A DNA stretch of 64,000 nucleotides from Moritella marina ATCC 15381 (GCF_008931805.1 NZ_CP044399.1:1-64000), one strand, 5' to 3'. Counted from the stretch's first letter, positions 1-10,500 are shown. Numbers and translations: made by a program. Notes: generated from the letters alone by a model not told the origin.

Positions 1-28
1 TATTTATAGTTGGTTCTTTATAGATCGT

Positions 29-50
29 TGTTTATAGGAATTAGTATAAA
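29..50. repeat. Solitary end of a palindromic miniature repeat (family 1)
   Basis: The stretch TTTATAGGAATTAGTATAAA matches the right terminus of the fuller family-1 elements at 55-213 and 8391-8551. It probably belongs to a neighbouring or broken copy. Short match, so low certainty. Confidence 0.4.
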
Positions 51-54
51 CAAC

Positions 55-213
55 AGTATAATAGCAATTCTTAAAACGAAGTGCTCGAAATGATATTGCT
101 CCTGCAAACCGCTCAAGACATCCATGTGTGCTTAGACAAGGCCATCTATGGCCATGTATGTTTGCGATAGCAATAACATTTTTTGCATAGTTGTTTATAT
201 GAATTAGTATAAT
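55..213. repeat. Miniature inverted-repeat element, family 1, copy 1
   Basis: About 160 bp that align along most of their length with the reverse complement of 8391-8551. Shared blocks include AAATGATATT, GCAAACCGCTCAAGACATCC, CTTAGACAAGGCCATC and ATGTATGTTTGCGATAGCAA. The ends are imperfect inverted repeats related to ATTATACCAATTCC. A central hairpin, GGCCAT-CT-ATGGCC at 140-153, keeps its stem in the other copy while the loop changes. No ORF lies inside, so this looks like a non-autonomous MITE-type element just upstream of thiL. Confidence 0.7.
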
Positions 214-255
214 AGCGTTATTAATTTAACACCGATAATGGAAAGTAAGATCAAT

Positions 256-1341
256 ATGGCAACAGGCGAGTTTGATTTAATTGGGCAGTATTTTACGCAT
301 AAATCAGTATCACGAGATGACGTTATTGCAGGTATTGGTGATGATTGTGCGATCCTATCTGTTCCTGCAGGTAAGCAGTTAGTTGTCACTACAGATACTA
401 TGGTGCGTGGTATCCACTTTCTACCTGATGCTAACCCTGCTGATGTAGCGCATAAATTGGTTGCGGTAAACATCAGTGATATCGCTGCTATGGGCGGTCA
501 GCCTGCGTGGGCATCCTTAGCGTTGACCCTGCCGGATTATGATCATGCTTGGCTTGCGGCTTTTAGTGATTGTCTACATCAACAATTACACCGTTATGGT
601 GTCAGCCTGATTGGTGGTGATACCACGAAAGGCGAGATGACCTTGACACTAACACTGCAAGGTTTTGTCGACCAAGGACAAGCATTACGCCGACAAGGTG
701 CACAAATTGGTGATTTGATTTACTGTAGCGGCACGATTGGTGATGCCAATGCGGGGTTGAAATTATTAATCGATGCTGATAACCGCACAGCTCTTAATGT
801 TGAAAAGCATGCGCTGGCAGCAATGGATGAAGCAGCATTAACGGATAGCGAGCGAGCATTTTTAATCGCCCGTCACCAACGCCCTACGGCGCGCGTTGCA
901 ACAGGCCAAGTTTTAGCGGGTATTGCTAACAGTTGCATTGACCTGTCAGACGGATTAGCATCCGATTTACAGCATATCCTTAAGGCGTCAAGTTGTGCTC
1001 GTGGCACCACACTATCGGCAAATATTGAACTGACAGCATTACCCTTATCCAGCCCGTTGCAAACTTATATAAGTAAAGCGTTATGGGCGCAATATGCACT
1101 TGCTGGCGGTGATGATTATGAATTACTATTTACCGTATCAGCAGAAAATAAAACCAAATTAGAACAAGCGATGGCGGACACTGACTTACCTTGTACGCAG
1201 GTTGGTGTGATTATCGCTACTGACATCATTGACACAGAAACAGATGACTCAGAAACCGCTGGATCACAAATTCATTATTATAATAATCAGCAATTAACAA
1301 CGCTCACTTTACAGGGATGGGACCATTTCAATGAACAATAA
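256..1341 (+). CDS. thiL: Thiamine-monophosphate kinase ThiL
   Basis: ThiL phosphorylates thiamine monophosphate to thiamine pyrophosphate with ATP, the last step of thiamine cofactor synthesis, in the cytoplasm. The N-terminal AIRS-type fold carries the ATP/metal motifs GIGDDCAIL (about residues 27-35), DTMVRGIHF and NISDIAAMGGQP, followed by IGGDTTKGEMTLTLT. The C-terminal lobe has DLSDGLASDL and GGDDYELLFT, both typical of the family. I chose the ATG at 256 (protein begins MATGEFDLIGQYF) because family members start this way; an upstream in-frame ATG at 238 would add six residues. At 361 residues it is longer than the E. coli protein, mainly near the C terminus. It overlaps pgpA by 11 bp, the usual thiL-pgpA arrangement. 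Confidence 0.95.
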   Translation: MATGEFDLIGQYFTHKSVSRDDVIAGIGDDCAILSVPAGKQLVVTTDTMVRGIHFLPDANPADVAHKLVAVNISDIAAMGGQPAWASLALTLPDYDHAWLAAFSDCLHQQLHRYGVSLIGGDTTKGEMTLTLTLQGFVDQGQALRRQGAQIGDLIYCSGTIGDANAGLKLLIDADNRTALNVEKHALAAMDEAALTDSERAFLIARHQRPTARVATGQVLAGIANSCIDLSDGLASDLQHILKASSCARGTTLSANIELTALPLSSPLQTYISKALWAQYALAGGDDYELLFTVSAENKTKLEQAMADTDLPCTQVGVIIATDIIDTETDDSETAGSQIHYYNNQQLTTLTLQGWDHFNEQ

Positions 1342-1834
1342 TTTTTTATCACCAGAGTTACAAAAATTAAATTACGCTAACCCTGTGCATTTAGCGGCTG
1401 TTGGTTTTGGCAGTGGTTTGTTCCCTAAAGCGCCTGGCACGATGGGCACGCTTGCTGCTATTCCATTGTATTTACTCATGACGAGTGTATTAGAGCTCGG
1501 CTTATGGCAGTACATCGTTATTGTTGCCTTCGCATCCGTTGTTGGTGTGTATATTTGTGCTAGCGCGAGCAAGGCGATGGGCGTACATGATCATGGCGCT
1601 ATCGTGTGGGATGAATTTGCTGGTTACGGTGTTACTATGATCGCTGCGCCGCAAGGCTGGTTGTGGGTTATTCTTGGTTTTGCACTGTTTCGCTTTTTTG
1701 ATATTGTCAAGCCTGGCCCTATTGGCTGGTTAGATAAAAATACCCATGGCGGTTTTGGTATTATGGTTGATGATATACTCGCGGGCGTGTTCGCTTTAGC
1801 TGGTGTACAGTTGGTCGCTTACATTGTGCTTTAG
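1331..1834 (+). CDS. pgpA: Phosphatidylglycerophosphatase A
   Basis: PgpA removes the phosphate from phosphatidylglycerophosphate to give phosphatidylglycerol in the inner membrane. The 167-residue protein has the family pattern: GFGSGLFPKAPGTMGTLAA near residue 26, then several hydrophobic helices, with the acidic motifs IVWDEFAGY (about 91-99) and FRFFDIVKPGPI (about 121-132) that form the metal-dependent active site, and a late MVDDILAGV. The start codon lies inside the end of thiL, so the two are translationally coupled. Family match is clear. Confidence 0.94.
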   Translation: MNNNFLSPELQKLNYANPVHLAAVGFGSGLFPKAPGTMGTLAAIPLYLLMTSVLELGLWQYIVIVAFASVVGVYICASASKAMGVHDHGAIVWDEFAGYGVTMIAAPQGWLWVILGFALFRFFDIVKPGPIGWLDKNTHGGFGIMVDDILAGVFALAGVQLVAYIVL

Positions 1835-2089
1835 TGTATTCTATTTTTAGTGTTTAATGCTGCTTATTGTGCATTGCTATTGCCGTTTAATCTTGAAACC
1901 TGTGTTAATCGGCGTTTAAAATACTATTGAGGAATATTCATTTTAGAGGCTTGTTTTTCATAAAATGTTAAATATTTATGCTATAAAATACTATAACGAT
2001 TTATTTAACTGCGTTATTAGTCTAAACCGACAAATTACACTGCTTTAATTATCATCAATAGCCAGTGAAATCTCCCATTTTACAAAAAT

Positions 2090-2105
2090 CGTGAATCAAG
2101 TCACG
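2090..2105. promoter_or_regulatory. CRP-like site upstream of dppA
   Basis: CGTGA-ATCAAG-TCACG is a symmetric match to the CRP/FNR-class pattern TGTGA-N6-TCACA, with the outermost base of each half changed. It sits about 380 bp before dppA in a 650-bp spacer (1835-2483) that holds no gene I can see. The distance is large, so the link to dppA is tentative. Confidence 0.4.
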
Positions 2106-2483
2106 TTTAGTCATCTATCCTGCTCCTATCATCCTGCTTTTTATCGTTATTCCTTTTTGTTATCTATTAGTTCTTTGAATTATAACGGTTATTCTTAATG
2201 TCACTCGAGTTAAATTAAATTTTATCTTTATAGTATTACTTTAAGCTGTTGTCGCATCTGTTACTTTTTCTTACTCAGCCAGTTTATCTGACTGTTTCAG
2301 TGGATAATATCGCCGCGTTGTCATTGGTTATTCCGCTGACATAGGTTTACATCTCTGCGCTAAAAACGTAATTTTGCGGTGAAAATAACAATTCGCAGAC
2401 AATGTATCTGCAAAATGGCGTTAACTCAAATCTAGTCTAGTATCTGCAGTTAACGTTATCAACATCGCATAATGGAGTAAGGC

Positions 2484-4127
2484 ATGAATAAAGGGAAAGT
2501 CGCGTTATCGCTATCTATCGCCAGTATTATCACGTTAGGACTAAGTGGTTGTTCGGACGATAAAACAGCGAAAGATTCATCTTCAGCAGAAGCTAAAAAA
2601 CCCGTTTCTTTTGTATATTGTTCGGAAGCAAGCCCTGAAGGCTTCAACCCTGGATTATTTACTACTGGTACCACGTTTGATGCATCATCAAAAACTATCT
2701 TTAACCGCCTGGTTGAATTTAAACAAGGTACAACTGAAGTTATTCCTGCACTTGCAGAAAGCTGGGACGTATCGGAAGACGGTTTAGTTTATACATTTAA
2801 ACTCCGTCATGATGTACCATTCCACACAACGAAAGACTTTACTCCAACACGTTCATTCAATGCAGATGATGTTATCTTCTCATTCGACCGTCAAGGTAAT
2901 ACCGAAAACCCTTATCATAAAGTGTCTGGTGGTTCATACGAATACTACAATGCCATGAGCATGGGTTCGTTAATCAAAGAAATTAATAAAATTGACGAGT
3001 ACACAGTGCAATTTGTACTTAACCAACCTGAAGCGCCGTTCATCGCTAACTTAGCAATGGATTTCGCCTCAATTATGTCTGCAGAGCAAGCTAAAGTATT
3101 CCTTGAAAAAGGCATGGCAGCACAACTTGACGTAATGCCTTCTGGTACAGGTCCATTTGCACTACAACAATATCAAAAAGATTCACTGATCCGTTACGCG
3201 GGTAATGCTGATTATTGGGATGGCGCACCTGCTATCGATCGTTTAGTTTTCTCTATCACACCAGATGCATCGGTACGTTTTGCTAAATTGCAAAACAACG
3301 AATGTCAAATCATGGCATTCCCGAACCCATCAGATCGTAAAATGATGGAAGAAGATAAAAACATTAATCTGCTTTCTCAAGAAGGCCTAAACATTGGTTA
3401 TCTTGCATTTAACGTTGATAAAAAACCGTTTGATGACGTGCGTGTACGCCAAGCATTAAACATGGCTGTAAACAAGCCAGCGATTATTGATGCGGTATTC
3501 AATGGTTCAGGTAAAGCTGCGACCAACCCAATCCCACCAACAATGTGGTCGTATAACGCTGACATTAAAGATTACGAATTCAATCTTGAAAAAGCCAAAG
3601 CGCTACTTGCTGAAGCGGGTTACCCAGACGGTTTCGAAACGAACATCTGGGCAATGCCTGTACAACGTCCTTACAACCCGAATGCACGTCGTATGGCTGA
3701 GATCATGCAGTCTGATTGGGCTAAAGTTGGCGTTAAAGCGAAAATTGTGACGTTTGAATGGGGCGAGTACTTAAAACGCGCATCTAAAGGCGAACACGAT
3801 ACGATCCTACTGGGTTGGACTGGTGATAATGGTGATCCAGATAACTTCCTAGCGGTATTACTTGGTTGTGACGCTGTTGGCGGTGCTAACCGTTCTATGT
3901 GGTGTAACGCAGAATTTGACTCGTTAGTTAAAGAAGCAAAAACAACGGCAGACCAAGCGGTAAGAACTGAGTTGTACGAAAAAGCACAAGTCATCTTCAA
4001 ACAACAAGCGCCGTGGGCAACAATTGCACACTCGGTTGTATTTGAACCTGTACGTAAAGAAGTTAAAGGTTACGTGATTGATCCACTTGGTGGTCACAAC
4101 TTCTACGGCGTAAGCTTAGAAAAGTAA
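2484..4127 (+). CDS. dppA: Dipeptide ABC transporter substrate-binding lipoprotein DppA
   Basis: This family-5 extracytoplasmic binding protein captures short peptides in the periplasm and delivers them to the DppBC permease. The N terminus is a lipoprotein signal with lipobox LSGC (Cys 23), unlike the soluble E. coli DppA. Family features include PALAESWDVSEDGLVYTF near residue 90, FNADDVIFSFDRQ, a SGTGPF loop, DVRVRQALNMAVNK near 325 and a C-terminal GWTGDNGDPDNFL segment. The start has a good ribosome site (TGGAGTAAGGC). It is first in a five-gene operon. Heme or other peptide-like ligands are possible, because family 5 is broad. Confidence 0.9.
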   Translation: MNKGKVALSLSIASIITLGLSGCSDDKTAKDSSSAEAKKPVSFVYCSEASPEGFNPGLFTTGTTFDASSKTIFNRLVEFKQGTTEVIPALAESWDVSEDGLVYTFKLRHDVPFHTTKDFTPTRSFNADDVIFSFDRQGNTENPYHKVSGGSYEYYNAMSMGSLIKEINKIDEYTVQFVLNQPEAPFIANLAMDFASIMSAEQAKVFLEKGMAAQLDVMPSGTGPFALQQYQKDSLIRYAGNADYWDGAPAIDRLVFSITPDASVRFAKLQNNECQIMAFPNPSDRKMMEEDKNINLLSQEGLNIGYLAFNVDKKPFDDVRVRQALNMAVNKPAIIDAVFNGSGKAATNPIPPTMWSYNADIKDYEFNLEKAKALLAEAGYPDGFETNIWAMPVQRPYNPNARRMAEIMQSDWAKVGVKAKIVTFEWGEYLKRASKGEHDTILLGWTGDNGDPDNFLAVLLGCDAVGGANRSMWCNAEFDSLVKEAKTTADQAVRTELYEKAQVIFKQQAPWATIAHSVVFEPVRKEVKGYVIDPLGGHNFYGVSLEK

Positions 4128-4161
4128 GTTCACTCAATGAAGAAACCTCAGGTGCTCACGT

Positions 4162-4217
4162 AAGTGCTATGTAGCAAGTGCTATTTAGTAAGTGCTATGT
4201 AGTAAGTGCAGTGCGCT
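4162..4217. repeat. 14-bp tandem repeat, four units, in the dppA-dppB spacer
   Basis: Four consecutive 14-bp units related to AAGTGCTATGTAGT. Units 1 to 3 differ by one or two bases and unit 4 is degenerate. The array lies between the dppA stop and an inverted repeat just before dppB. No coding role is apparent. Confidence 0.8.
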
Positions 4218-4264
4218 AAGTCTAATAAAGCCGATAACCTGTACTTGAGTGTTTTGGATAGCGT

Positions 4265-4301
4265 AAGCCAAGGTTAATCCACAAGTGATTGATCTTGGCT
4301 T
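4265..4301 (+). terminator. Intercistronic hairpin between dppA and dppB
   Basis: AAGCCAAG (4265-4272) pairs with CTTGGCTT (4294-4301), followed by a weak T-rich stretch. A hairpin at this place commonly protects or partly terminates the binding-protein mRNA, making DppA more abundant than the permease. That role here is inferred from position. Confidence 0.5.
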
Positions 4302-4336
4302 TATTGATAACCCTTTAAAGACCCTCAGAGTTTTCT

Positions 4337-5347
4337 ATGTTCCAATTTATTTTAAAGCGATTAGGTACAGTGATCCCGACATTCTTCGGCATCACCTTAC
4401 TGACTTTTACGCTCATTCATATGATCCCCGGTGACCCGATTGAAATCATGGCTGGCGAGCGTGGTATTTCACCAGAACGTCATGCCATCTTGTCTGCTGA
4501 ACTGGGTTTAGATCAACCAATCTGGAAGCAATACTTCTCTTATGTAGGAGGTATCCTACAAGGCGATCTAGGTAACTCTCTGGTAACCAAAAAGCCAGTC
4601 GTGGAGGAGTTCTTCGAGCTATTTCCTGCCACTGTTGAACTGGCTTTCTTAGCAGCTTTATTTGCCATTTGTATTGGCTTACCCGCTGGTATTATTGCTG
4701 CTGTTAAGCGTGGCTCTGTATTCGATCACACGGTAATGGGTGTGTCACTCACTGGTTACTCAATGCCGATTTTCTGGTGGGCATTACTACTGATGTTAGT
4801 GTTCTCGGTAAATCTAGGCTGGACGCCGGTTTCTGGCCGTATTGATGTGTCATTGTGGATTGACCATGTAACTGGTTTCATGTTGATTGACTCATTACTC
4901 TCGGATGAAGTGGGCGCATTTGGCTCTGCTATTCATCATCTTATCTTGCCTTCTATCGTACTTGGTACCATCCCACTGGCTGTTATTGCGCGTATGACAC
5001 GCTCTTCAATGTTGGAAGTGCTAGGTGAAGATTATATCCGTACTGCACGTGCCAAGGGACTCGCGCCATGGCGTGTGATAGTGATCCACGCACTGCGTAA
5101 TGCGTTGATTCCAGTTATTACTGTTATTGGTCTGCAAGTCGGTATTTTATTATCTGGTGCGATCTTAACTGAAACAATTTTTGCTTGGCCGGGTATCGGT
5201 AAATGGTTAATTGAATCAATTGGCCGTCGTGATTACCCCGTAGTGCAGGGCGGTATTTTAATTATTGCCACGTTAATTATCTTAGTTAACTTACTGGTAG
5301 ATATTATCTACGGTGTGGTTAATCCACGTATTCGTCACGCGAAATAG
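4337..5347 (+). CDS. dppB: Dipeptide ABC transporter permease DppB
   Basis: Inner-membrane permease subunit that forms the peptide channel with DppC. The N terminus FILKRLGTVIPTFFGITLLTF is the first membrane helix of the DppB/OppB class, followed by HMIPGDPIEIMAGERG and about five more helices. The cytoplasmic EAA loop that contacts the ATPases is at roughly residues 233-262 (EDYIRTARAKGLAPW then RNALIPV). Length (336 residues) matches E. coli DppB (339). dppC follows 43 bp downstream. Confidence 0.93.
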   Translation: MFQFILKRLGTVIPTFFGITLLTFTLIHMIPGDPIEIMAGERGISPERHAILSAELGLDQPIWKQYFSYVGGILQGDLGNSLVTKKPVVEEFFELFPATVELAFLAALFAICIGLPAGIIAAVKRGSVFDHTVMGVSLTGYSMPIFWWALLLMLVFSVNLGWTPVSGRIDVSLWIDHVTGFMLIDSLLSDEVGAFGSAIHHLILPSIVLGTIPLAVIARMTRSSMLEVLGEDYIRTARAKGLAPWRVIVIHALRNALIPVITVIGLQVGILLSGAILTETIFAWPGIGKWLIESIGRRDYPVVQGGILIIATLIILVNLLVDIIYGVVNPRIRHAK

Positions 5348-5389
5348 CATACCGGATACAAGGGAACAAGGTACAAGGAATAGAAGATT

Positions 5390-6280
5390 ATGAGTGAAGT
5401 TTCAAATAACGCGCCAGTGCTAGAACTGAAGCCGTTAACGCCATTACAAGAGTTTTGGAAATATTTTAGTTCAAACAAAGGCGCCGTAGTGGGTCTAGTT
5501 TATATCTGCATTATTATTTTTATTGCTGTATTTGCTGACTTAATTGCGCCTTATTCTCCAGTTGAACAATTCCGTGATGCGCTATTACAGCCACCATCAT
5601 GGACCAGTGGTTACCTGTTGGGAACGGACGCTGTGGGCCGTGATATTTTGTCGCGTCTTATGCACGGTGCCCGTTTGTCACTGTTTGTGGGTATGCTCGT
5701 TGTTACATTATCACTGGGCATGGGGATTTTATTAGGCCTGATTGCTGGTTATTACCGTGGTCGCGTTGAAACCATCATCATGCGCTTAGTGGATATCATG
5801 TTAGCAATGCCAAGCCTATTACTGGCTATTGCGATTGTGGCGATTATGGGCCCAAGCATTGTCAATGCGTCAATCTCAATCGCTGTGGTATCGATTCCGC
5901 ATTATGTGCGTTTAACGCGTGCATCAACCATGGCGGAAATGAGCAAAGATTATGTGATTGCATCTCGTATTGCTGGTGCAGGCCCAATTCGTATTATGTT
6001 TAATGCGGTATTACCAAACTGTTTAGCACCGCTTATCGTGCAAGCGACATTAGGCTTTTCCAACGCAATTTTAGATATGGCAGCACTGGGTTTCCTTGGT
6101 TTAGGTGCACAAGCGCCAACGCCAGAGTGGGGCACTATGCTGGCTGATGCGCGTCAATATGTACAAAGCGCATGGTGGGTTGTTACTTTCCCTGGTGTGA
6201 CTATCTTGCTAACGGTATTAGCATTTAACTTAATGGGTGATGGCCTGCGTGATGCACTTGATCCTAAATTGAAACAGTAA
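5390..6280 (+). CDS. dppC: Dipeptide ABC transporter permease DppC
   Basis: Second permease half of the dipeptide importer. A cytoplasmic N-terminal stretch ([19 protein letters not shown]) leads into the first helix. Next comes the class signature [23 protein letters not shown] near residue 78, then further helices and the EAA loop near 186-215 ([17 protein letters not shown]). The segment [21 protein letters not shown] is a hallmark of OppC/DppC proteins. It is followed 11 bp later by dppD in the same operon. Confidence 0.93.
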   Translation: MSEVSNNAPVLELKPLTPLQEFWKYFSSNKGAVVGLVYICIIIFIAVFADLIAPYSPVEQFRDALLQPPSWTSGYLLGTDAVGRDILSRLMHGARLSLFVGMLVVTLSLGMGILLGLIAGYYRGRVETIIMRLVDIMLAMPSLLLAIAIVAIMGPSIVNASISIAVVSIPHYVRLTRASTMAEMSKDYVIASRIAGAGPIRIMFNAVLPNCLAPLIVQATLGFSNAILDMAALGFLGLGAQAPTPEWGTMLADARQYVQSAWWVVTFPGVTILLTVLAFNLMGDGLRDALDPKLKQ

Positions 6281-6291
6281 GAGGTTGGTTT

Positions 6292-7260
6292 ATGTCACTG
6301 TTAGAAATTAAAAACTTATCAGTCACATTCAGCGGCTTCAGAGCGGTTGATAACATTAGTTATAGTGTTGATAAAGGCGAGATATTGGGTATTGTTGGCG
6401 AATCGGGGTCTGGTAAATCAGTCAGTTCGATGTCAATCATGGGGCTTATTGAACATCCAGGTAAAGTTACCGCTGATAGCTTATTGTATGAAGGTCAAGA
6501 CCTGCTACAAATGCCGGAAAAACAGCGCCGTCAGTTAACTGGTGCTGATATTTCGATGATTTTCCAAGATGCGATGACCAGTTTAAACCCGTGCTTCACG
6601 GTCGGTTATCAAATCATGGAAGCATTAAAAGTACATCAAGGCGGCAGTAAGGCTGTACGTAAAGCACGTGCGATTGAATTACTTGATCTGGTTGGTATTC
6701 CCGCGCCGGAAAGTCGCTTAAATGTCTATCCGCATCAACTGTCTGGCGGTATGAGCCAGCGTGTGATGATTGCCATGGCATTAGCTTGTGATCCCAAATT
6801 ACTGATTGCCGATGAACCGACAACCGCATTGGATGTCACGATCCAGGCGCAAATTATTGATTTGTTAGTTGATCTGCAAAAGAAAAATAACATGGGGTTA
6901 GTATTGATTACCCATGATTTAGCCTTAGTCGCTGAAGTGGCTGATCGCGTTGTGGTGATGTATGCAGGACAAATTGTGGAAACGGGTATTGCTGAGGAAG
7001 TATTTAAACATCCTAAGCACCCGTACACGCAAGCGTTGTTAGCGTCATCACCTGAATCAGCAATTGGCCAATCACGCCTTGCGGCATTACCGGGTGTGGT
7101 ACCTGGTGCATATGATCGCCCCGTCGGTTGCTTACTTAATCCACGTTGTCCTTATGCAACGGATAGGTGCCGTACTGAAGTACCCGATGCACATGCAAGC
7201 CCACTTGGCCAAGTTAAATGCCATACGCCGTTAACGATAGAAGGGAGACCTGCAGCATGA
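6292..7260 (+). CDS. dppD: Dipeptide ABC transporter ATPase DppD
   Basis: ATP-hydrolysing subunit that powers peptide import at the inner face of the membrane. Visible motifs are Walker A GESGSGKS (about residues 37-44), Q-loop [14 protein letters not shown] signature LSGGMSQR, Walker [13 protein letters not shown] and the switch histidine in LITHDLALV. The C-terminal oligopeptide-transporter tail has the Cys-rich [15 protein letters not shown]. The stop codon overlaps the dppF start (ATGA), so the two ATPases are translationally coupled. Confidence 0.94.
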   Translation: MSLLEIKNLSVTFSGFRAVDNISYSVDKGEILGIVGESGSGKSVSSMSIMGLIEHPGKVTADSLLYEGQDLLQMPEKQRRQLTGADISMIFQDAMTSLNPCFTVGYQIMEALKVHQGGSKAVRKARAIELLDLVGIPAPESRLNVYPHQLSGGMSQRVMIAMALACDPKLLIADEPTTALDVTIQAQIIDLLVDLQKKNNMGLVLITHDLALVAEVADRVVVMYAGQIVETGIAEEVFKHPKHPYTQALLASSPESAIGQSRLAALPGVVPGAYDRPVGCLLNPRCPYATDRCRTEVPDAHASPLGQVKCHTPLTIEGRPAA

Positions 7261-8261
7261 GTGAAGTTGTAAGTATAAATACTGCAGAGCAACAACCATT
7301 ATTAAAAGCGGTTGATCTGAAAAAACATTACCAAGTTGAGCAAGGTTTCCGTAAACCTGACGCAACTGTTAAAGCGTTAGATGGCGTATCGTTTACGTTA
7401 GACGCAGGCAAGACGTTAGCGATTGTCGGTGAGTCAGGTTGTGGTAAGTCTACGCTAGGGCGTTTGCTAACCATGATTGAAACACCGACCCATGGTGAGA
7501 TTGATTTCCAAGGGCAAGATCTACTGAAAATGGATAAAGACACGTTTAAAGTATTACGTCAAAAAATCCAAATCGTATTTCAAAACCCGTATGGTTCATT
7601 AAATCCACGTAAAAAAGTGGGACAAATATTAGAAGAACCATTGGAAATTAATACCAAGTTAAGCAAAGCGCAGCGTAAAGAAAAATCCATGGCGATCATG
7701 GCTAAAGTAGGCTTGAAAACCGAACATTACGACCGCTACCCACACATGTTCTCGGGTGGTCAACGTCAACGTATCGCGATTGCCCGTGGCTTGATGTTAG
7801 ATCCAAACGTGGTTGTGGCAGATGAACCTGTTTCAGCACTGGATGTATCGGTACAGGCGCAAGTATTAAACTTGATGATGGATTTACAAGATGAGCTGAA
7901 CTTAAGCTATGTGTTTATCTCGCATGATTTATCTGTGGTTGAGCACATCGCCAATGACGTGATTGTGATGTATCTGGGCCGTGTTGTTGAGCACACAACG
8001 AAAGAAGAGTTGTTTGCTAATCCACGCCACCCTTATACGCAAGCCTTGCTATCAAGTACACCGCAGCTAAATCCTGCACACCGCCGTGAACGTATTAAGC
8101 TGGTGGGCGAGTTACCTTCACCACTTGATCCGCCGAAAGGCTGTGCGTTCCACGCCCGTTGTCAGTTTGCTAATGAGCGTTGTAATGTAGAACAGCCTAA
8201 ATTAGCTGAATATGGTAAATCGCTAATTGCTTGTCATGCTGTTGAAGAACAACGTATTTAA
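7257..8261 (+). CDS. dppF: Dipeptide ABC transporter ATPase DppF
   Basis: Partner ATPase of DppD. Motifs: Walker [10 protein letters not shown]-loop [14 protein letters not shown], signature FSGGQRQR, Walker [22 protein letters not shown], and the C-terminal [15 protein letters not shown] tail. I set the start at the ATG overlapping the dppD stop, preceded by AAGGGAG; an in-frame extension to 7218 would run into dppD and lacks such a site. Last gene of the operon. Transcription probably ends at the hairpin shared with dxs at 8568-8607. Confidence 0.94.
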   Translation: MSEVVSINTAEQQPLLKAVDLKKHYQVEQGFRKPDATVKALDGVSFTLDAGKTLAIVGESGCGKSTLGRLLTMIETPTHGEIDFQGQDLLKMDKDTFKVLRQKIQIVFQNPYGSLNPRKKVGQILEEPLEINTKLSKAQRKEKSMAIMAKVGLKTEHYDRYPHMFSGGQRQRIAIARGLMLDPNVVVADEPVSALDVSVQAQVLNLMMDLQDELNLSYVFISHDLSVVEHIANDVIVMYLGRVVEHTTKEELFANPRHPYTQALLSSTPQLNPAHRRERIKLVGELPSPLDPPKGCAFHARCQFANERCNVEQPKLAEYGKSLIACHAVEEQRI

Positions 8262-8329
8262 TTTTAACTTTTAGATAAACGGTAAACAGTAAACGTACAA
8301 GCTGGATTAGTTAAAATAAGCCTACTGTT

Positions 8330-8347
8330 GCTGGCATGGATGCCAGC
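8330..8347. repeat. Palindromic REP-like hairpin after dppF
   Basis: GCTGGCAT-GG-ATGCCAGC is a perfect 8-bp stem with a two-base loop, followed by CAGGGATGGATTTACAGC. This combination resembles dispersed intergenic palindromes of marine gammaproteobacteria. That comparison is from memory; within the window I see one copy. Confidence 0.5.
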
Positions 8348-8390
8348 CCCAAGCTTCCAGGGATGGATTTACAGCGTGTAGGGCGTTTTT

Positions 8391-8551
8391 AACTAATACC
8401 AATGCCTATAAATAACTGTACAGAAAAATGCTATTGCTATCGCAAACATACATGGCCATGGATGGCCTTGTCTAAGCGAACAGGGATGTCTTGAGCGGTT
8501 TGCTGGAGTAATATCATTTTGATCACTTAGTTTTCGGAATTGGTATAATTT
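8391..8551. repeat. Miniature inverted-repeat element, family 1, copy 2
   Basis: This is the inverted counterpart of 55-213. The termini AACTAATACCAATGCC and (reading inward on the other strand) AAATTATACCAATTCC form imperfect inverted repeats. The central hairpin is GGCCAT-GG-ATGGCC at 8454-8467. No coding potential is apparent. It sits between the convergent dppF and dxs genes. Confidence 0.75.
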
Positions 8552-8567
8552 GGCGAAAGGCGAAACA

Positions 8568-8607
8568 AAAAAGGCGCTACTTGATGTGAATCGAGTAGCG
8601 CCTTTTT
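8568..8607. terminator. Bidirectional terminator between dppF and dxs
   Basis: AAAAAGGCGCTAC pairs with GTAGCGCCTTTTT around a 13-14 base loop, with T-runs on both strands. It serves the two convergent genes. Confidence 0.88.
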
Positions 8608-8634
8608 ATTAGCTAGCATTTGTAATGATGAAAA

Positions 8635-10500
8635 TTACAGCGCAACAAACGCCTTAATGCTGGCTTCAATACCAATATTATCTAAGCCTAATTCCGCGTA
8701 GATCTCATCTTGCGTACCTTGATGAATAAACTTGTCTGGCAGACCTAAGTTTAACGTTGGTGTCATTAACTTATTCGCCATCAAGTATTCATTCACACCA
8801 GAGCCAGCACCGCCCATGATAGCGCCATCTTCAATCGTAACTAAGATATCATGAGTCTGCGCCATCTCCGTTAATAGTGCTTCATCAAGCGGCTTAGCAA
8901 AGCGCATATCAACCACTGTCGCATTTAAACGTTCAGCCGCTGGCATCGCGTTATGCATCAAAGTACCGAAACATAATATCGCCACTTTTTCACCTTGACG
9001 ACGGACAATACCCTTACCGATTTCAAATTTAGTAAATGCTTGTTCAACATCAACGCCAGTACCGCTGCCACGTGGATAACGTACTGCCGCAGGGCCATTA
9101 TACTGGTAACCTGTGTGTAGCATTTGACGACATTCATTTTCGTCACTTGGCGTCATGATCACCATTTTCGGGATACAACGCATAAAGCTAATATCAAACG
9201 CACCTTGGTGAGTCTGGCCATCTGCGCCAACTAAACCAGCACGGTCAATGGCAAATAATACCGGTAAGTCTTGGATCGCCACATCGTGGATAAGTTGATC
9301 ATAACCACGTTGTAAAAACGTTGAATAGATAGCCACAACAGGTTTGTGACCACCAATCGCCATACCCGCAGCGAACGTAACACAGTGCTGTTCAGCAATC
9401 GCCACATCAAAATATTGTTTTGGGTAAGTCTCAGAAAACTTGATCATACCCGAGCCAGCACCCATTGCAGGTGTTACAGCCGCTAGCTTGTTATCTGTCG
9501 CCGCAACATCACATAACCAGTTACCAAATATCTTCGAGAAAGTTGGTTTCGATGGTGCTGCTACCGGTAACGTATCTTCTTCTGGGTTGAATTTAGGCAC
9601 TGCATGATACCCGAGCTGATCTTGTTCAGCAGGTGCATAACCTTTACCTTTCTTGGTGATCACATGTAAAAATTGTGGGCCTTTCAGGCTACGCATATTA
9701 CGCAGTGTTTCGACTAAACCATTTACATCGTGACCATCAATTGGACCGATATAGTTAAAACCAAATTCTTCAAATAATGTGCTTGGGACTACCATGCCTT
9801 TCAAGTGCTCTTCAGCACGACGCGCAAGTTCTTTAATCGGTGGAATACCCGAGAGTACCTTTTTACCGTTTTCACGGAAACTTGAATAAGCAACACCTGA
9901 TAATAATTTGGCTAAATGTTTATTTACCGCACCGACATTTTCAGAAATAGACATATCGTTATCATTTAAAATAACCAGTACGTCTTTGTCGATATGACCT
10001 GCGTGGTTTAATGCTTCAAAAGCCATGCCGCCAGTGATCGCGCCGTCACCAATAATAGCCACCGTCTTGCGGTTTTTATCTTCTTGCTCGGCAGCAACTG
10101 CAAGGCCAAGTGCTGCACTAATAGAAGTCGATGAATGACCTACATTAAGGTGGTCATATTCACTTTCATCGCGCCAAGGGAAAGGGTGTAACCCACCTTT
10201 TTGACGGATTGTAGACATGCGATCACGACGACCGGTTAAGATCTTGTGTGGGTAGGCTTGATGACCTACATCCCATAACAGTTTGTCGTAAGGTGTATTG
10301 TAAACATAATGCAAGGCAACTGTTAGCTCAACAACGCCTAAACCAGATGCAAAGTGACCGCCACTTTTACCAACCGAATGTAATAAATAGCTACGCAGTT
10401 CATCGCATAAATCATCTAGGCGATCAGCAGGTAATTGACGCAATTCTTCAGGGATGTCTGCTAAGGCCAATGTAGGGTAGTTCGAAATATCTAAGCTCAT
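8635..10500 (-). CDS. dxs: 1-deoxy-D-xylulose-5-phosphate synthase
   Basis: Dxs condenses pyruvate with glyceraldehyde 3-phosphate, using thiamine diphosphate, to make DXP. DXP is the entry compound of the MEP isoprenoid pathway and a precursor for thiamine and pyridoxal. Visible features: [23 protein letters not shown] near residue 43, the thiamine-diphosphate motif [18 protein letters not shown] then [10 protein letters not shown] near 150-185, the transketolase pyrimidine domain with [15 protein letters not shown] near 370, and [18 protein letters not shown]. Length (621) is as expected. It is third in the minus-strand operon xseB-ispA-dxs, 33 bp after ispA. Confidence 0.96.
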   Translation of the reverse strand: MSLDISNYPTLALADIPEELRQLPADRLDDLCDELRSYLLHSVGKSGGHFASGLGVVELTVALHYVYNTPYDKLLWDVGHQAYPHKILTGRRDRMSTIRQKGGLHPFPWRDESEYDHLNVGHSSTSISAALGLAVAAEQEDKNRKTVAIIGDGAITGGMAFEALNHAGHIDKDVLVILNDNDMSISENVGAVNKHLAKLLSGVAYSSFRENGKKVLSGIPPIKELARRAEEHLKGMVVPSTLFEEFGFNYIGPIDGHDVNGLVETLRNMRSLKGPQFLHVITKKGKGYAPAEQDQLGYHAVPKFNPEEDTLPVAAPSKPTFSKIFGNWLCDVAATDNKLAAVTPAMGAGSGMIKFSETYPKQYFDVAIAEQHCVTFAAGMAIGGHKPVVAIYSTFLQRGYDQLIHDVAIQDLPVLFAIDRAGLVGADGQTHQGAFDISFMRCIPKMVIMTPSDENECRQMLHTGYQYNGPAAVRYPRGSGTGVDVEQAFTKFEIGKGIVRRQGEKVAILCFGTLMHNAMPAAERLNATVVDMRFAKPLDEALLTEMAQTHDILVTIEDGAIMGGAGSGVNEYLMANKLMTPTLNLGLPDKFIHQGTQDEIYAELGLDNIGIEASIKAFVAL

